Shown here piece by piece: positions 1 through 8,454 of a stretch of DNA of 64,000 nt. A model generated the notes under the pieces. The model was not told the origin of the DNA. It searched no databases and was given only the letters and a program-made list of their open reading frames with translations. Position 1 is the stretch's first letter. Every line of letters begins with the position of its first letter. The position numbers and the translations under genes were made by a program. Location: positions 170,626-234,625 of the forward strand of contig NZ_JAFAIX010000010.1 of assembly GCF_019236475.1 (NCBI RefSeq), written 5' to 3'. The DNA is from Chitinophaga sp. (lineage in GTDB: Bacteria > Bacteroidota > Bacteroidia > Chitinophagales > Chitinophagaceae).

Positions 1-440
1 TCGCACGTCAGCGAAAACGCTGGCTGGCAGCGCAATACAGCTATCTGTGGGAATATCGTAAGAATGGCTGGGAGGCCTTGAAGAAAGGGAATTTCGATTA
101 CCTGAATTTATTTCTTTGTCATAACCTAATGCCACCCCGGATGCTGTTATTGGCATACCTGACGTTGGTTCCAGTTATCTACCTCATTTTTGGCGCCTAC
201 CTGTTTATCCCTTACTGGTACTGGTTGATTCTTTGGGGGCTCAATGCCATCAGCCTGTTGTTGCCCATTCCGCGGCAATTCTTCCACCGCTACTTTGTGC
301 AGGCGATCATCAGCCTGCCAAGGGCTATCGGTATCATGGTGGGTTTGCTCTTCCGATTGAAAGGCGCCGGTACTGCGTTTATCCATACTAGTCATCATAA
401 AACCGCTGTAAATAATCCACTGGTTGATGCAGAAAGATAA
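1..440 (+). CDS. Glycosyltransferase, C-terminal part (cut by window start)
   Basis: The reading frame is open from base 3 and stops at 438-440, so this is the 3' end of a gene that begins outside the window. The visible ~145 residues begin with a basic helix (RKRWLAAQYSYLWEYRKNGW) and contain two hydrophobic segments (LLLAYLTLVPVIYLIFGAYLF and YWLILWGLNAISLLLPI). This is the usual C-terminal layout of membrane-anchored family 2 glycosyltransferases that act at the inner membrane in surface polysaccharide synthesis. The catalytic GT-A domain is not visible, so family membership rests on this layout and on the next two genes, both glycosyltransferases. The stop overlaps the start of the next gene by 14 bp, which indicates one operon. 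Confidence 0.6.
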   Translation, partial: ARQRKRWLAAQYSYLWEYRKNGWEALKKGNFDYLNLFLCHNLMPPRMLLLAYLTLVPVIYLIFGAYLFIPYWYWLILWGLNAISLLLPIPRQFFHRYFVQAIISLPRAIGIMVGLLFRLKGAGTAFIHTSHHKTAVNNPLVDAER

Positions 441-1320
441 GTACATACCGCTTGTTTCTATAGTAACGGTCAACTACAATAATGCGGCCGTTACGGCTGC
501 GTTATTGGCGTCTGTGGCCCGTAATGATTATGAGCGAGTAGAGATGATAGTGGTAGACAACGCTTCGTCGGAAAATCCCACTGCCCAGTATGCGAAAGAT
601 TATCCCTGGGTTAAAGTGATCCGCAGTGAAACCAATCTGGGATTTGCTGGTGGAAATAATCTGGGTATGAAGGCCGCCACCGGCGACTACCTCTTCCTGG
701 TAAACAATGATACAGAGTTTACGCCTGGCCTGATCCCCGCACTGCTGGAGGTTTTCCAGGCATGCCCGGATGCAGGTATCGTCAGCCCTAAATTTCATTT
801 TTTCTACGAACCCGGGGTGATTGAATATGCAGGCTATAATAAAGTGGATGTACTAACAGGCCGCAATTCCATGATTGGAAGAGGACAACGAGATGATGGT
901 CAGTATACCGAACTATCAAATACCTGGTATGCACATGGGGGCGCGATGATGATAAAAAGAAGTGTATTGGAAGAAGTGGGACTGATGCCGGATATGTATT
1001 TTCTCTATTACGAGGAACTGGATTGGTGCGAACAATTCCGTAAAAAAGGCTACCAGATGTACTTTCAGCCTGCCGCCCTGATCTACCATAAGGAATCTAT
1101 GTCTACTGGTCGCAATAGCCCTTTAAAGACGTACTACCTTACCCGTAACCGGATTTTATTTATGAGACGCAATGTGAAATGGCACCAGTTGATGCTGTTT
1201 GCAGGCTACTTCACTTGTATCACAATACCGAAGAATACCCTCAGTTTCTTGTTCCGTAGGGAATCTGAGCATCTGAAAGCATTTTGGAAAGGTGTTTCCT
1301 GGCACTTGAAATGGCAGTAA
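427..1320 (+). CDS. Family 2 glycosyltransferase (rhamnosyltransferase-like)
   Basis: This is a 297-residue GT-A glycosyltransferase. The N-terminal VSIVTVNYNN strand, the VDNASS loop, TNLGFAGGNNLGMKAATGDY and the LVNNDTEF acidic motif (in place of DxD) bind the nucleotide sugar and metal. YAHGGAMMIKRSVLEEVG and YYEELDWCEQFRKKGY form the acceptor side. This order is typical of the WbbL/RfbN rhamnosyltransferase-like branch of GT2. A TTG lies one codon upstream, but the ATG at 427 is preferred because the protein then starts just before the first strand. It overlaps the preceding glycosyltransferase gene and lies 11 bp from the next, so the three form an operon for a surface polysaccharide. 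The sugar transferred cannot be read from sequence. Confidence 0.9.
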   Translation: MQKDKYIPLVSIVTVNYNNAAVTAALLASVARNDYERVEMIVVDNASSENPTAQYAKDYPWVKVIRSETNLGFAGGNNLGMKAATGDYLFLVNNDTEFTPGLIPALLEVFQACPDAGIVSPKFHFFYEPGVIEYAGYNKVDVLTGRNSMIGRGQRDDGQYTELSNTWYAHGGAMMIKRSVLEEVGLMPDMYFLYYEELDWCEQFRKKGYQMYFQPAALIYHKESMSTGRNSPLKTYYLTRNRILFMRRNVKWHQLMLFAGYFTCITIPKNTLSFLFRRESEHLKAFWKGVSWHLKWQ

Positions 1321-1331
1321 ACACTGATTTA

Positions 1332-2492
1332 ATGATAAATAGGTACAGTATGTACGCAAACAAAAAAATAAAAGTATTACAGACCATCCATCAAGGTAAA
1401 GTGGGAGGAGGGGAAAGGCATATCTTGGACCTGGTGAATCACCTGGACCGTAGCCGTTTCGAACCTACCGTGCTCTCTTTTACAGAAGGCCCCATGGTGG
1501 ATACCCTGAAAAGAATGCGTATACCCGTTGAGGTGATCCATTCTGAAAAAGCTTTTGATTTTCGTGTATGGGGTAAGGTGAGGAGATTCCTAGAAGAAGA
1601 ACAGGTGGATATTATCCATGTACATGGCACCCGCGCCAATACGAATATCCTGCCCATTTCATGGAAGCTGCAGCTCCCTGTTATCTATACAGTACATGGC
1701 TGGTCCTTTCATCATGGACTATCATTGCCTATTCACAAAGCCAGACAACTGGCGGAAAAATGGATTACCAGCAGGACCGCACTGAATATCGCTGTCTCTG
1801 AGTCTAACCGTCAAACAGGTATTGATTCTTTTGGGAAATTCCGTTCGGTAGTCATCCGTAATGGGGTCAACTTGGAACGCTTTAACCCCGCTGCTGCCAG
1901 CGATCACCTGCGTGCGCAATATGGTTTTGCTGCCGATGATATCGTGGTAGGTTTCATTGCCCGCATGACGGAACAAAAAGACCCATTGGGCCTGATTCGC
2001 GCCTTCGCTATGGCAGTGCAACAACAACCCCGCCTGAAACTCCTCATGGTGGGCGATGGCTCCTTGAAAGCAGAGGCCATCAAACTCGTTCAGCAACTAG
2101 GCATCACAGCTAATGTAGTGCTAGACAGCTTCCGCAGTGATATTCCTGATGTACTCCAAGCCATTGATATTTATTGCCTGCCTTCTCTCTGGGAAGGTTA
2201 TCCTATTGGCGTTTTGGAAGCTATGGCGATGGGAAAAACGGTGATCGCTACAGACGTAGATGGCACCCGCGAAGCGCTGGAAAATGAAGTGAGCGGCCTC
2301 CTCATCCCTCCAGCAGATAAAACTGCTTTGTGCGAATCCCTCCGTAGAGTGGCTGCTGATAAAGGTTTCAGAGATAAACTATCATTCGCTGCTTTGCAAC
2401 AAGCGAGAATAGAACATAGCATTACTGCTATGACAGCAAAAATTGAAGATATCTACAACAATATTTTTGTGCAACAGGAAATGGTGAAATAA
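1332..2492 (+). CDS. Family 4 glycosyltransferase (GT-B fold)
   Basis: This is a GT-B glycosyltransferase of about 386 residues. The N-terminal domain begins KIKVLQTIHQGKVGGGERHILDLVNHL, with the glycine-rich acceptor loop. The C-terminal domain has VVGFIARMTEQKDPLGLIRAF, LLMVGDGSLK and the donor-binding EGYPIGVLEAMAMGKTVIATDVDG with the EX7E spacing typical of GT4. It probably adds a sugar to a lipid-linked glycan at the inner face of the membrane. Two ATG starts are reasonable, 1332 and 1350; the longer is given. It follows the GT2 gene by 11 bp and ends 4 bp from the convergent GT14 gene. Confidence 0.9.
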   Translation: MINRYSMYANKKIKVLQTIHQGKVGGGERHILDLVNHLDRSRFEPTVLSFTEGPMVDTLKRMRIPVEVIHSEKAFDFRVWGKVRRFLEEEQVDIIHVHGTRANTNILPISWKLQLPVIYTVHGWSFHHGLSLPIHKARQLAEKWITSRTALNIAVSESNRQTGIDSFGKFRSVVIRNGVNLERFNPAAASDHLRAQYGFAADDIVVGFIARMTEQKDPLGLIRAFAMAVQQQPRLKLLMVGDGSLKAEAIKLVQQLGITANVVLDSFRSDIPDVLQAIDIYCLPSLWEGYPIGVLEAMAMGKTVIATDVDGTREALENEVSGLLIPPADKTALCESLRRVAADKGFRDKLSFAALQQARIEHSITAMTAKIEDIYNNIFVQQEMVK

Positions 2493-2496
2493 CCCA

Positions 2497-3354
2497 CTAC
2501 GATTGCCCTGCTAGGGTAATCCGTTGATCCACCTGTTGCAATATGTCCGGCGACTGTGTAATATCAAATTTCCTGGCGAAGAATTTTCCCGACGCTATCA
2601 TGTTAGGAACATCAGCAGGCGTCAGTGTTTTAGGCGAAGGCTTCTTGGCCGACCAGTCGATATACCGCAAGTTATCCCGTACTACTTTCGACTTCCATTC
2701 TGCCGCATTCATGATTATGGTCTGAAAAATAAATTCATCCCCACCCCAGGTGTATTTATAATAGTTCAGGAAATTAGGATGTGCCTGTACGAAATCCAGG
2801 CAATAACGAGCGCACTCTTCGCTGAGGCTCCACCATGCAGAACCGCCCCAGTGCTTATATCCCAACGGTAACTTACGCACCGGCATCAGTCGGTTGACCC
2901 ATCGGGCCATAAAATATTTTCCCCTGAAGTGAAAATCTTCAAAGTGGTACTGATCCAGTTTAGAAATGGTATCCTGTACTTCTTGTTCTGGCATGATATC
3001 CAGGAACTCTTTTCCCTGATGGATCGTGAAGAATTCAATGATTTCTGAGATAGGTCGCAGGGGATAATCCATGCCGCTGAGCAAGCATATATTCACATAT
3101 TTACGCCTGCTGCCAAGCGCCACTTCCATACCATTCAGCGTAGCCCGAACAATACTGAAACCAGCCCAATTTACTTTTACCCTAGCAGGTACAAAGTAAA
3201 CCTGGCTAAGCTGTGTACAGGCTTGATAATCCAGGATATCCGCTTTGGCGTCCAGGTGTACATAACAATCCACCGCGGGATGCGATAGTCGCTGTAGCAA
3301 CTGTAATAATTGATCTGGGTTTTTGTGGGCGAGGATAATAAATGCAAGTCGCAT
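2497..3354 (-). CDS. Core-2/I-branching beta-1,6-GlcNAc-transferase family protein (GT14)
   Basis: This 285-residue protein matches the bacterial branch of the core-2/I-branching family. It starts MRLAFIILAHKNPDQLLQLLQRL, then has CYVHLDAK, LLSGMDYPLRP, the central GGSAWWSLSEECARYCLDF and the acidic TWGGDEFIFQTII near the C-terminus. Eukaryotic members transfer GlcNAc in beta-1,6 linkage; bacterial members act in capsule or exopolysaccharide assembly, and the sugar is uncertain. It lies 8 bp downstream of the flippase gene on the same strand, so the two are probably co-transcribed, and it converges with the GT4 gene. Confidence 0.85.
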   Translation of the reverse strand: MRLAFIILAHKNPDQLLQLLQRLSHPAVDCYVHLDAKADILDYQACTQLSQVYFVPARVKVNWAGFSIVRATLNGMEVALGSRRKYVNICLLSGMDYPLRPISEIIEFFTIHQGKEFLDIMPEQEVQDTISKLDQYHFEDFHFRGKYFMARWVNRLMPVRKLPLGYKHWGGSAWWSLSEECARYCLDFVQAHPNFLNYYKYTWGGDEFIFQTIIMNAAEWKSKVVRDNLRYIDWSAKKPSPKTLTPADVPNMIASGKFFARKFDITQSPDILQQVDQRITLAGQS

Positions 3355-3362
3355 GACACTAT

Positions 3363-4703
3363 TTATTTTTTAACCAGTTGTATTTTTGTAGGTAATTTCT
3401 CCAACATCAAACTACACTCTGCCCAGCCAAGTTTCAGTATATCCTTTACCGTTATATCCAGGTATTTTTTCAGGCGGATATACCCGAAAATAATACCGAT
3501 AACCAGGTTAAGGAAAGAGGCTGCGGCTACGGCCCTCAGATCCATAAAAAGCCATATAAACAGGAGGTCGCCAACTATATTGATACTCACTTTCAGCAGG
3601 TTCTTTTGAAAGTTTACCTGCGGTTTATTAATCATATCCAAGGTTACGCCAATGAAACGATCCATTGGGTAGAGGATAGCAGAAAAGAGGAATATCAGTA
3701 CGATAGGGGTGGCGCCCAGGTAATTCTTCTTTGCCAGTATGATAATGAGCGGTTGTACAAAGATGATCAACCCGATAATAAAAGGCAATATCATAAAAGT
3801 AATGGCACCGGTGTACCTGCAAAAAGTACGGGCTACCGCCGGCATATCGTTCCTATTTGCAGCCGCAGATAAAGTAGGCTGGGCAGTAGCAGCAAAGCTG
3901 CGCAAGATAATTTCTATGACCTCCATGAACTTTTGCGGGATGCTGTAAATAGCCACTGCATTCGGATTGATCAGGGTGCGTATGAAGAAATTATCAGAAT
4001 AAGGAATGAAACTAGACGCCACCATACTGCCTACTATCAGTCTCCCATATACGAAAAGCGCCTTTACATCCGCCATCTTCCTAAAGAACAGGCTTCGGAT
4101 GGATGTCCAACCCAATATCATACTATATACACTGGTAACCAGTAGTGCTGCGGCATAGGCGTATAGAATTGTTTTGAGAGACATCTGTCCGCCGAAATGC
4201 AGTATCACCAACACTGCCAAGAAGCTGCTGTTTTGTAAAAGGCGTAACTGCACGATGCGGTCAAACTGATGCTTGGCCTGTAATAACCAACTGGCGAAGT
4301 TGAAAGGCAAACTCAATACCAACAGTAAGCCTAGGTGCATACCAAAGAAATGCCAGGTGGGATTGAAATATCGCCACATGGTAACCAATACCAAAAAATT
4401 GATGATCAGGAATCCTGCTGTAAGTAATAGCGCAATATACCAGGCCGCGCCACATACCCGTTGCGCCGTTTCCTCCTCGGTACCGGCATAGAATTTTATC
4501 AAACCAGACTGCAATAATCCAGTCCTGATTTGTTCCAAAATATTAAAGGTGGCAATGAATAATACCCATTCCCCGAATTCACTCTCGGGCAAGGTTCTTA
4601 CCAACAGCGCAAATGAAAGTACATTAAAGAAGGCAGAAATGACATTCCCCAACAAGGATTGAAAATGATGATTCCTGACAACAGTCAACAGCCTGAAACC
4701 CAT
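3363..4703 (-). CDS. Polysaccharide flippase (Wzx/MATE-like membrane protein)
   Basis: This 446-residue integral membrane protein has about 12 to 14 hydrophobic segments. The N-terminus GNVISAFFNVLSFALLVRTLPESEFGEWVLF is the typical opening of the polysaccharide biosynthesis (Wzx-like) family, which flips undecaprenyl-linked oligosaccharide across the inner membrane. The start at 4703 (MGFRLLTVVRNHHF) is preferred over the upstream 4736, which would add a short unrelated tail. Its downstream neighbour is a GT14 gene, and three glycosyltransferases lie on the opposite strand, so it belongs to a glycan export locus. The substrate is unknown. Confidence 0.88.
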   Translation of the reverse strand: MGFRLLTVVRNHHFQSLLGNVISAFFNVLSFALLVRTLPESEFGEWVLFIATFNILEQIRTGLLQSGLIKFYAGTEEETAQRVCGAAWYIALLLTAGFLIINFLVLVTMWRYFNPTWHFFGMHLGLLLVLSLPFNFASWLLQAKHQFDRIVQLRLLQNSSFLAVLVILHFGGQMSLKTILYAYAAALLVTSVYSMILGWTSIRSLFFRKMADVKALFVYGRLIVGSMVASSFIPYSDNFFIRTLINPNAVAIYSIPQKFMEVIEIILRSFAATAQPTLSAAANRNDMPAVARTFCRYTGAITFMILPFIIGLIIFVQPLIIILAKKNYLGATPIVLIFLFSAILYPMDRFIGVTLDMINKPQVNFQKNLLKVSINIVGDLLFIWLFMDLRAVAAASFLNLVIGIIFGYIRLKKYLDITVKDILKLGWAECSLMLEKLPTKIQLVKK

Positions 4704-5055
4704 ACTAATTTTTATGTTACAGACCTGCACAGACATACCTATGGCTATGTCACAGATCCGGGATAATCAATATAACTGTGGCTTTTTTGAACAGGATATA
4801 GTTGGAGTTGCCCACAAGATACAATTTTTTTCAAAAAATAGATGAATTTTAAAACTAATAAAATATTAATGTAATATATTGGTTGTGTAATAGTTGGATA
4901 TATTAAAAAAATATGCTTTATTAATTTTGGGTATATATATGAAAAAAAACCACTATTTGTTTGAGAAATTATACTTTCTTTGCTGCGTATAATTGTTAGT
5001 TATACCGACGAATAAAACCATTAACATATCTGGGAAAACTTTACCAATCTTTATC
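4704..5055. promoter_or_regulatory. AT-rich divergent intergenic region
   Basis: This 352-bp gap between the divergent flippase and esterase genes is very AT-rich between about 4800 and 4990. A TAATTTTG at 4922-4929 matches the Bacteroidota -7 consensus TAnnTTTG, but no well-spaced -33 TTTG precedes it. It must hold promoters for both genes. No ORF, RNA gene or strong hairpin was seen. Confidence 0.4.
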
Positions 5056-7038
5056 ATGAACGACCTCAATTATTTCAATAAGAGATTGAAAATTGTGATT
5101 GCCGTTGGAATGTGGTTTTGGATGATGCTTGCAACCCCTACAGCATCGGCGCAGCAGGGCAAGTTAACTGCAAGGGTGACCGGCCTTTGGAATCCGGCTG
5201 GACTATTGGAATCCTTACCACAGGATTATGCTACCTCCAATAAGAAGTATCCGTTATTACTATTCTTCCATGGCATTGGAGAGGAGGGCAACGGTACAAC
5301 TGATATTTGGCGGGTGATTGCCAACGGGCCTCCTAAACTCATTAACCAAGGGATCTTTCCGGCTACCTTCACGGTCAATGGCAATACCTATTCCTTCATT
5401 GTGATATGTCCTCAACTAAAAGGCCCGCCTCCCAATATCAGGGCGCTCGATTCGCTCATTAATTACTGCTATCAAAACTATCGAGTAGATACTAATCGCG
5501 TGTACTTCACTGGGTTAAGTAGAGGAGGAGGAGAAGTTTGGGATTATTGCAGTGCGGCGAATTATTGCGCTAACCGTGCAGCCGCGCTGGTGCCGGTTTG
5601 CGGGGCCTATGATCCTGGCCCATTGCGCACGCCAATGCCCTATGCGCCTATTACCATTGCATCCAACAATCTACCTGTTTGGGCGCTCCATAACTCCGGT
5701 GATCCAACCGTTCCTGTGCAGGCTTCCAAAAACTGGTTTGATTTAATCAATGCCTACGTCCCTAAATGCGATCCCCAGATGAAACTGACCATATTCAATG
5801 CGTATGGTCACGATGCCTGGAGTAAAGCTTATGACCCTAATTACCGGGAAAATGGCATGAACGTGTACGAATGGATGTTGCAATACAGCACCGATAAACG
5901 CAATGGCCCAGTAACCAATCAACCGCCAGTAGCCAATGCAGGTAACAATATCACGATCACCCTCCCCGCCACTGCCCAACTAGACGGCTCCGCCTCCACT
6001 GATCCAGACGGCACGATCAGCTCCTATAAATGGACCCAACTATCTGGTCCCAACACTGCTGGTATCAGTAGTCCTAACACTGCAAAAACTGCGTTGACCA
6101 ACTTGGTCAAAGGCGTATATACGTTCCAGTTAACCGTCACGGATAACGGAGGACTCACCGCCACCGCCAATGTACAGGTAACCGTACAAGACGTAGTGGC
6201 CAATCAACCGCCAGTAGCCAATGCAGGTAACAATATCACGATTACCCTCCCCGCCACTGCCCAACTAGACGGCTCCGGCTCCACTGATCCAGACGGCACG
6301 ATCAGCTCCTATAAATGGACCCAACTATCCGGCCCCAATACGGCCAGCATAAGTAGTCCCAACACTGCAAAAACTGCGTTGACCAACTTGGTTAAAGGCG
6401 TATATACGTTCCAGTTAACCGTCACGGATAACGGGGGACTCACCGCCACCGCCAATGTACAGGTGACGGTGCAGGAGGCGCCCGTTAAGAAACCACCGGT
6501 TGCGGTGATCAGCGCGCCAGATACAATCGTGCTGCCTGTCAATAAAGTAAACCTGAATGCATCTGGCAGTACAGATCCCGATGGTACCATCGTTTCGTGG
6601 AACTGGACCCAAGTTTCCGGCCCCGGTGTATTCCTGGAAAATGGAGGAACGGCTGTCGCGACAGCCATCAATATGCCTTCCGGCGTCTATATTTTTAAAT
6701 TAAATATCACAGATAACGACGGCCTCTCCGCCACCGCTTCCAAAAAAGTAGTGGTCGTAGACCCCAACGATCATATCCCGGACGATGGTATCGCAGTAAA
6801 ATATTACCCAAATCCAACCCGAGGTAAACTACGACTGGAAGTACGAAAAGCAGATGTTCATAACCTACGTGTAACCATCTACGATATAAGAGGCCTGGCG
6901 GAGTCTAAGTATACTTATCCGCTGAACGGCAATACTTACATCGATTTGGACCTGAGTAGTCTGGCCAATGGAATCCATATGGTGGAAATCCGTGGCGAAA
7001 GTAATTTCAGATGGACCGGCAGAGTGATGAAGTTCTGA
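5056..7038 (+). CDS. Secreted esterase with three PKD domains and type A T9SS sorting signal
   Basis: This is a 660-residue exported hydrolase. The signal peptide (res. 1-32, cleaved after ASA) fixes the start at 5056; the upstream TTG at 4993 would bury it. The alpha/beta-hydrolase domain (about 35-290) has LLLFFHGIGEEGNG, the nucleophile elbow GLSRGGG (Ser near 155), an acid in SGDPTVP and the histidine in AYGHDAW. This resembles feruloyl esterase or PHB depolymerase-type enzymes; the substrate is unknown. Three PKD domains follow, the first two nearly identical at DNA level, and the third diverged (APDTIVLPVNKVNLNASGSTDPDGT). The last ~85 residues (KYYPNPTRGKLRLEV...) are a type A sorting domain for type IX secretion. 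It lies within glycosyltransferase genes, so a role in surface glycan processing is possible but unproven. Confidence 0.85.
   Translation: MNDLNYFNKRLKIVIAVGMWFWMMLATPTASAQQGKLTARVTGLWNPAGLLESLPQDYATSNKKYPLLLFFHGIGEEGNGTTDIWRVIANGPPKLINQGIFPATFTVNGNTYSFIVICPQLKGPPPNIRALDSLINYCYQNYRVDTNRVYFTGLSRGGGEVWDYCSAANYCANRAAALVPVCGAYDPGPLRTPMPYAPITIASNNLPVWALHNSGDPTVPVQASKNWFDLINAYVPKCDPQMKLTIFNAYGHDAWSKAYDPNYRENGMNVYEWMLQYSTDKRNGPVTNQPPVANAGNNITITLPATAQLDGSASTDPDGTISSYKWTQLSGPNTAGISSPNTAKTALTNLVKGVYTFQLTVTDNGGLTATANVQVTVQDVVANQPPVANAGNNITITLPATAQLDGSGSTDPDGTISSYKWTQLSGPNTASISSPNTAKTALTNLVKGVYTFQLTVTDNGGLTATANVQVTVQEAPVKKPPVAVISAPDTIVLPVNKVNLNASGSTDPDGTIVSWNWTQVSGPGVFLENGGTAVATAINMPSGVYIFKLNITDNDGLSATASKKVVVVDPNDHIPDDGIAVKYYPNPTRGKLRLEVRKADVHNLRVTIYDIRGLAESKYTYPLNGNTYIDLDLSSLANGIHMVEIRGESNFRWTGRVMKF
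5915..6480 (+). repeat. Two tandem 285-bp PKD-coding repeats
   Basis: The segment starting CCAATCAACCGCCAG at 5915 recurs at 6200, an offset of 285 bp or 95 codons. The two copies differ at only scattered positions, such as Ser versus Gly after DGS and Gly versus Ser in the NTAGIS/NTASIS stretch. This marks a recent in-frame duplication of one PKD domain. Confidence 0.9.
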
Positions 7039-7058
7039 CAGCCATCTGTTAGTAGCAA

Positions 7059-7091
7059 CCCCCGCGCGTTTTTACTGCATGCGGGTTTTTT
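7059..7091 (+). terminator. Likely intrinsic terminator of the esterase gene
   Basis: A CCCGC/GCGGG stem (7061-7065 with 7081-7085) is followed by six T residues at 7086-7091. It lies 22 bp after the esterase stop and overlaps the last codons of the convergent glycosyltransferase gene. The stem is short, so the call is moderate. Confidence 0.5.
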
Positions 7092-8286
7092 GTCGCTCGA
7101 AATTTTCAATAGCTGCATAAATGCCAGCCACGGAATTTTCCCAAGTATGGGATAATGCGAAATTCCGCCTGCTGAGGGCCAAAGCCGCATCATCATCCGC
7201 CAGCGCTTTTTCCGCTGCCTGGATATATTCCTCTACACCCGTTCCCAGGTATACGAAATCCTGAAACAATTCCATGGTAGGCGTAGCAGTAGCCAACACT
7301 GGTTTCCCCATGGCCAGGTATTCATCCACCTTTAAAGGATAATTCCCGACAGTCATATCATTCACCAACTGCGGATTCATACAGATATCAAAAAACTGGA
7401 TATATGCTGGCAGTTCCTGCATGGCCTTGCGTCCACAGAAATGGACATTGGGCAACCGATGTAAGGCCGACTGCCGGAAGTCTTCATCTTCAGGACCTAC
7501 CAACACGAAATCCCATTGCGTTTTTCGTGTAGCCATGGCAGTAATGAGGGAGATGTCGAGCCGTAGGATCGTCAGTGCGCCCACATAGCCAATAATAGGG
7601 CGGTTGCCACTGGGCATGTCCGCTGGCCGGACATAATTTTGCATTGGATCAAAAAGGGACAACTCACATCCCTGACCAATATAATAACTGTTAGGGTTAT
7701 ACGATTTCAGGCGATCGGTCAGATATTTGGAATTGGCTACGCCGATGTCTGCCTTGGCGATGTGCAAAGGTTCCATGGTTTGTCCGTGCTTTTTCCAGTA
7801 ATCCACTGCCAGGAGGTAATCCCGACTATAATAAATGTATACTTCTGGTTGCAGGAGTTCCTTCAAATGGAAGCCGCGAAAAATATCGTTGTCGTTGAAA
7901 AGGATAATATTCCGGAACCCAAGCTGCCGGATGGCCTTGCGAATGGCTTTTGCAAAACGTCTGTTATTCAGATGGTTGAATACACGAAATAGTGGAGTAG
8001 AGGGCATCCAGTTGACAGATTCCATCACGGAGAGTGGAAAATAGTTCCACATATTCGGATTGATTTGCACGAGGGCATCGTTCCCTTTTTTCAGCAAGTC
8101 TTTATGGTGCAGGATGTTATGATCCTGGCGCTCTGTCAGGATGGTTTTGCGGTCTAGCGGTGCGTTGATATACAATACCCGGTTGTGTTTGGAGAATTCC
8201 AGGGCGATATTCTTGCAATTACTTCCTATTGGGGTGTACCACGGCTGCAGGCCAATAATGACAATATCCCGGTTTTGAACAGGCAT
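7072..8286 (-). CDS. Glycosyltransferase, GT4-like
   Basis: This is a ~404-residue GT-B type glycosyltransferase. The N-terminus reads RDIVIIGLQPWYTPIGSNCKNIALEFSKHNRVLYIN. The C-terminal domain has IGYVGALT, WDFVLVGPEDEDF, VHFCGRKAMQELPAYIQFFDICMNP and VDEYLAMGKPVLAT, the usual donor-binding half. The start at 8286 (MPVQNRD) is chosen because the upstream extension to 8364 has no strand structure. It is transcribed alone, convergent with the esterase gene, and probably contributes to the same surface glycan. The acceptor and sugar are unknown. Confidence 0.85.
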   Translation of the reverse strand: MPVQNRDIVIIGLQPWYTPIGSNCKNIALEFSKHNRVLYINAPLDRKTILTERQDHNILHHKDLLKKGNDALVQINPNMWNYFPLSVMESVNWMPSTPLFRVFNHLNNRRFAKAIRKAIRQLGFRNIILFNDNDIFRGFHLKELLQPEVYIYYSRDYLLAVDYWKKHGQTMEPLHIAKADIGVANSKYLTDRLKSYNPNSYYIGQGCELSLFDPMQNYVRPADMPSGNRPIIGYVGALTILRLDISLITAMATRKTQWDFVLVGPEDEDFRQSALHRLPNVHFCGRKAMQELPAYIQFFDICMNPQLVNDMTVGNYPLKVDEYLAMGKPVLATATPTMELFQDFVYLGTGVEEYIQAAEKALADDDAALALSRRNFALSHTWENSVAGIYAAIENFERQKTRMQ

Positions 8287-8454
8287 AAGGGCTGTAGTTA
8301 AATGATAAATACAGGTTTGTTCCCAGGATGGATGGATAAAATCAGCGGAATGTAAAGTAAACAAATTTCCCCGAGAGTTGGCTGTCTCCCGGAAAATTCC
8401 ACCTAAACCTCTTTGTAAGAAAAGTGTTAACTTATATATAGTTCAATCAATTTT

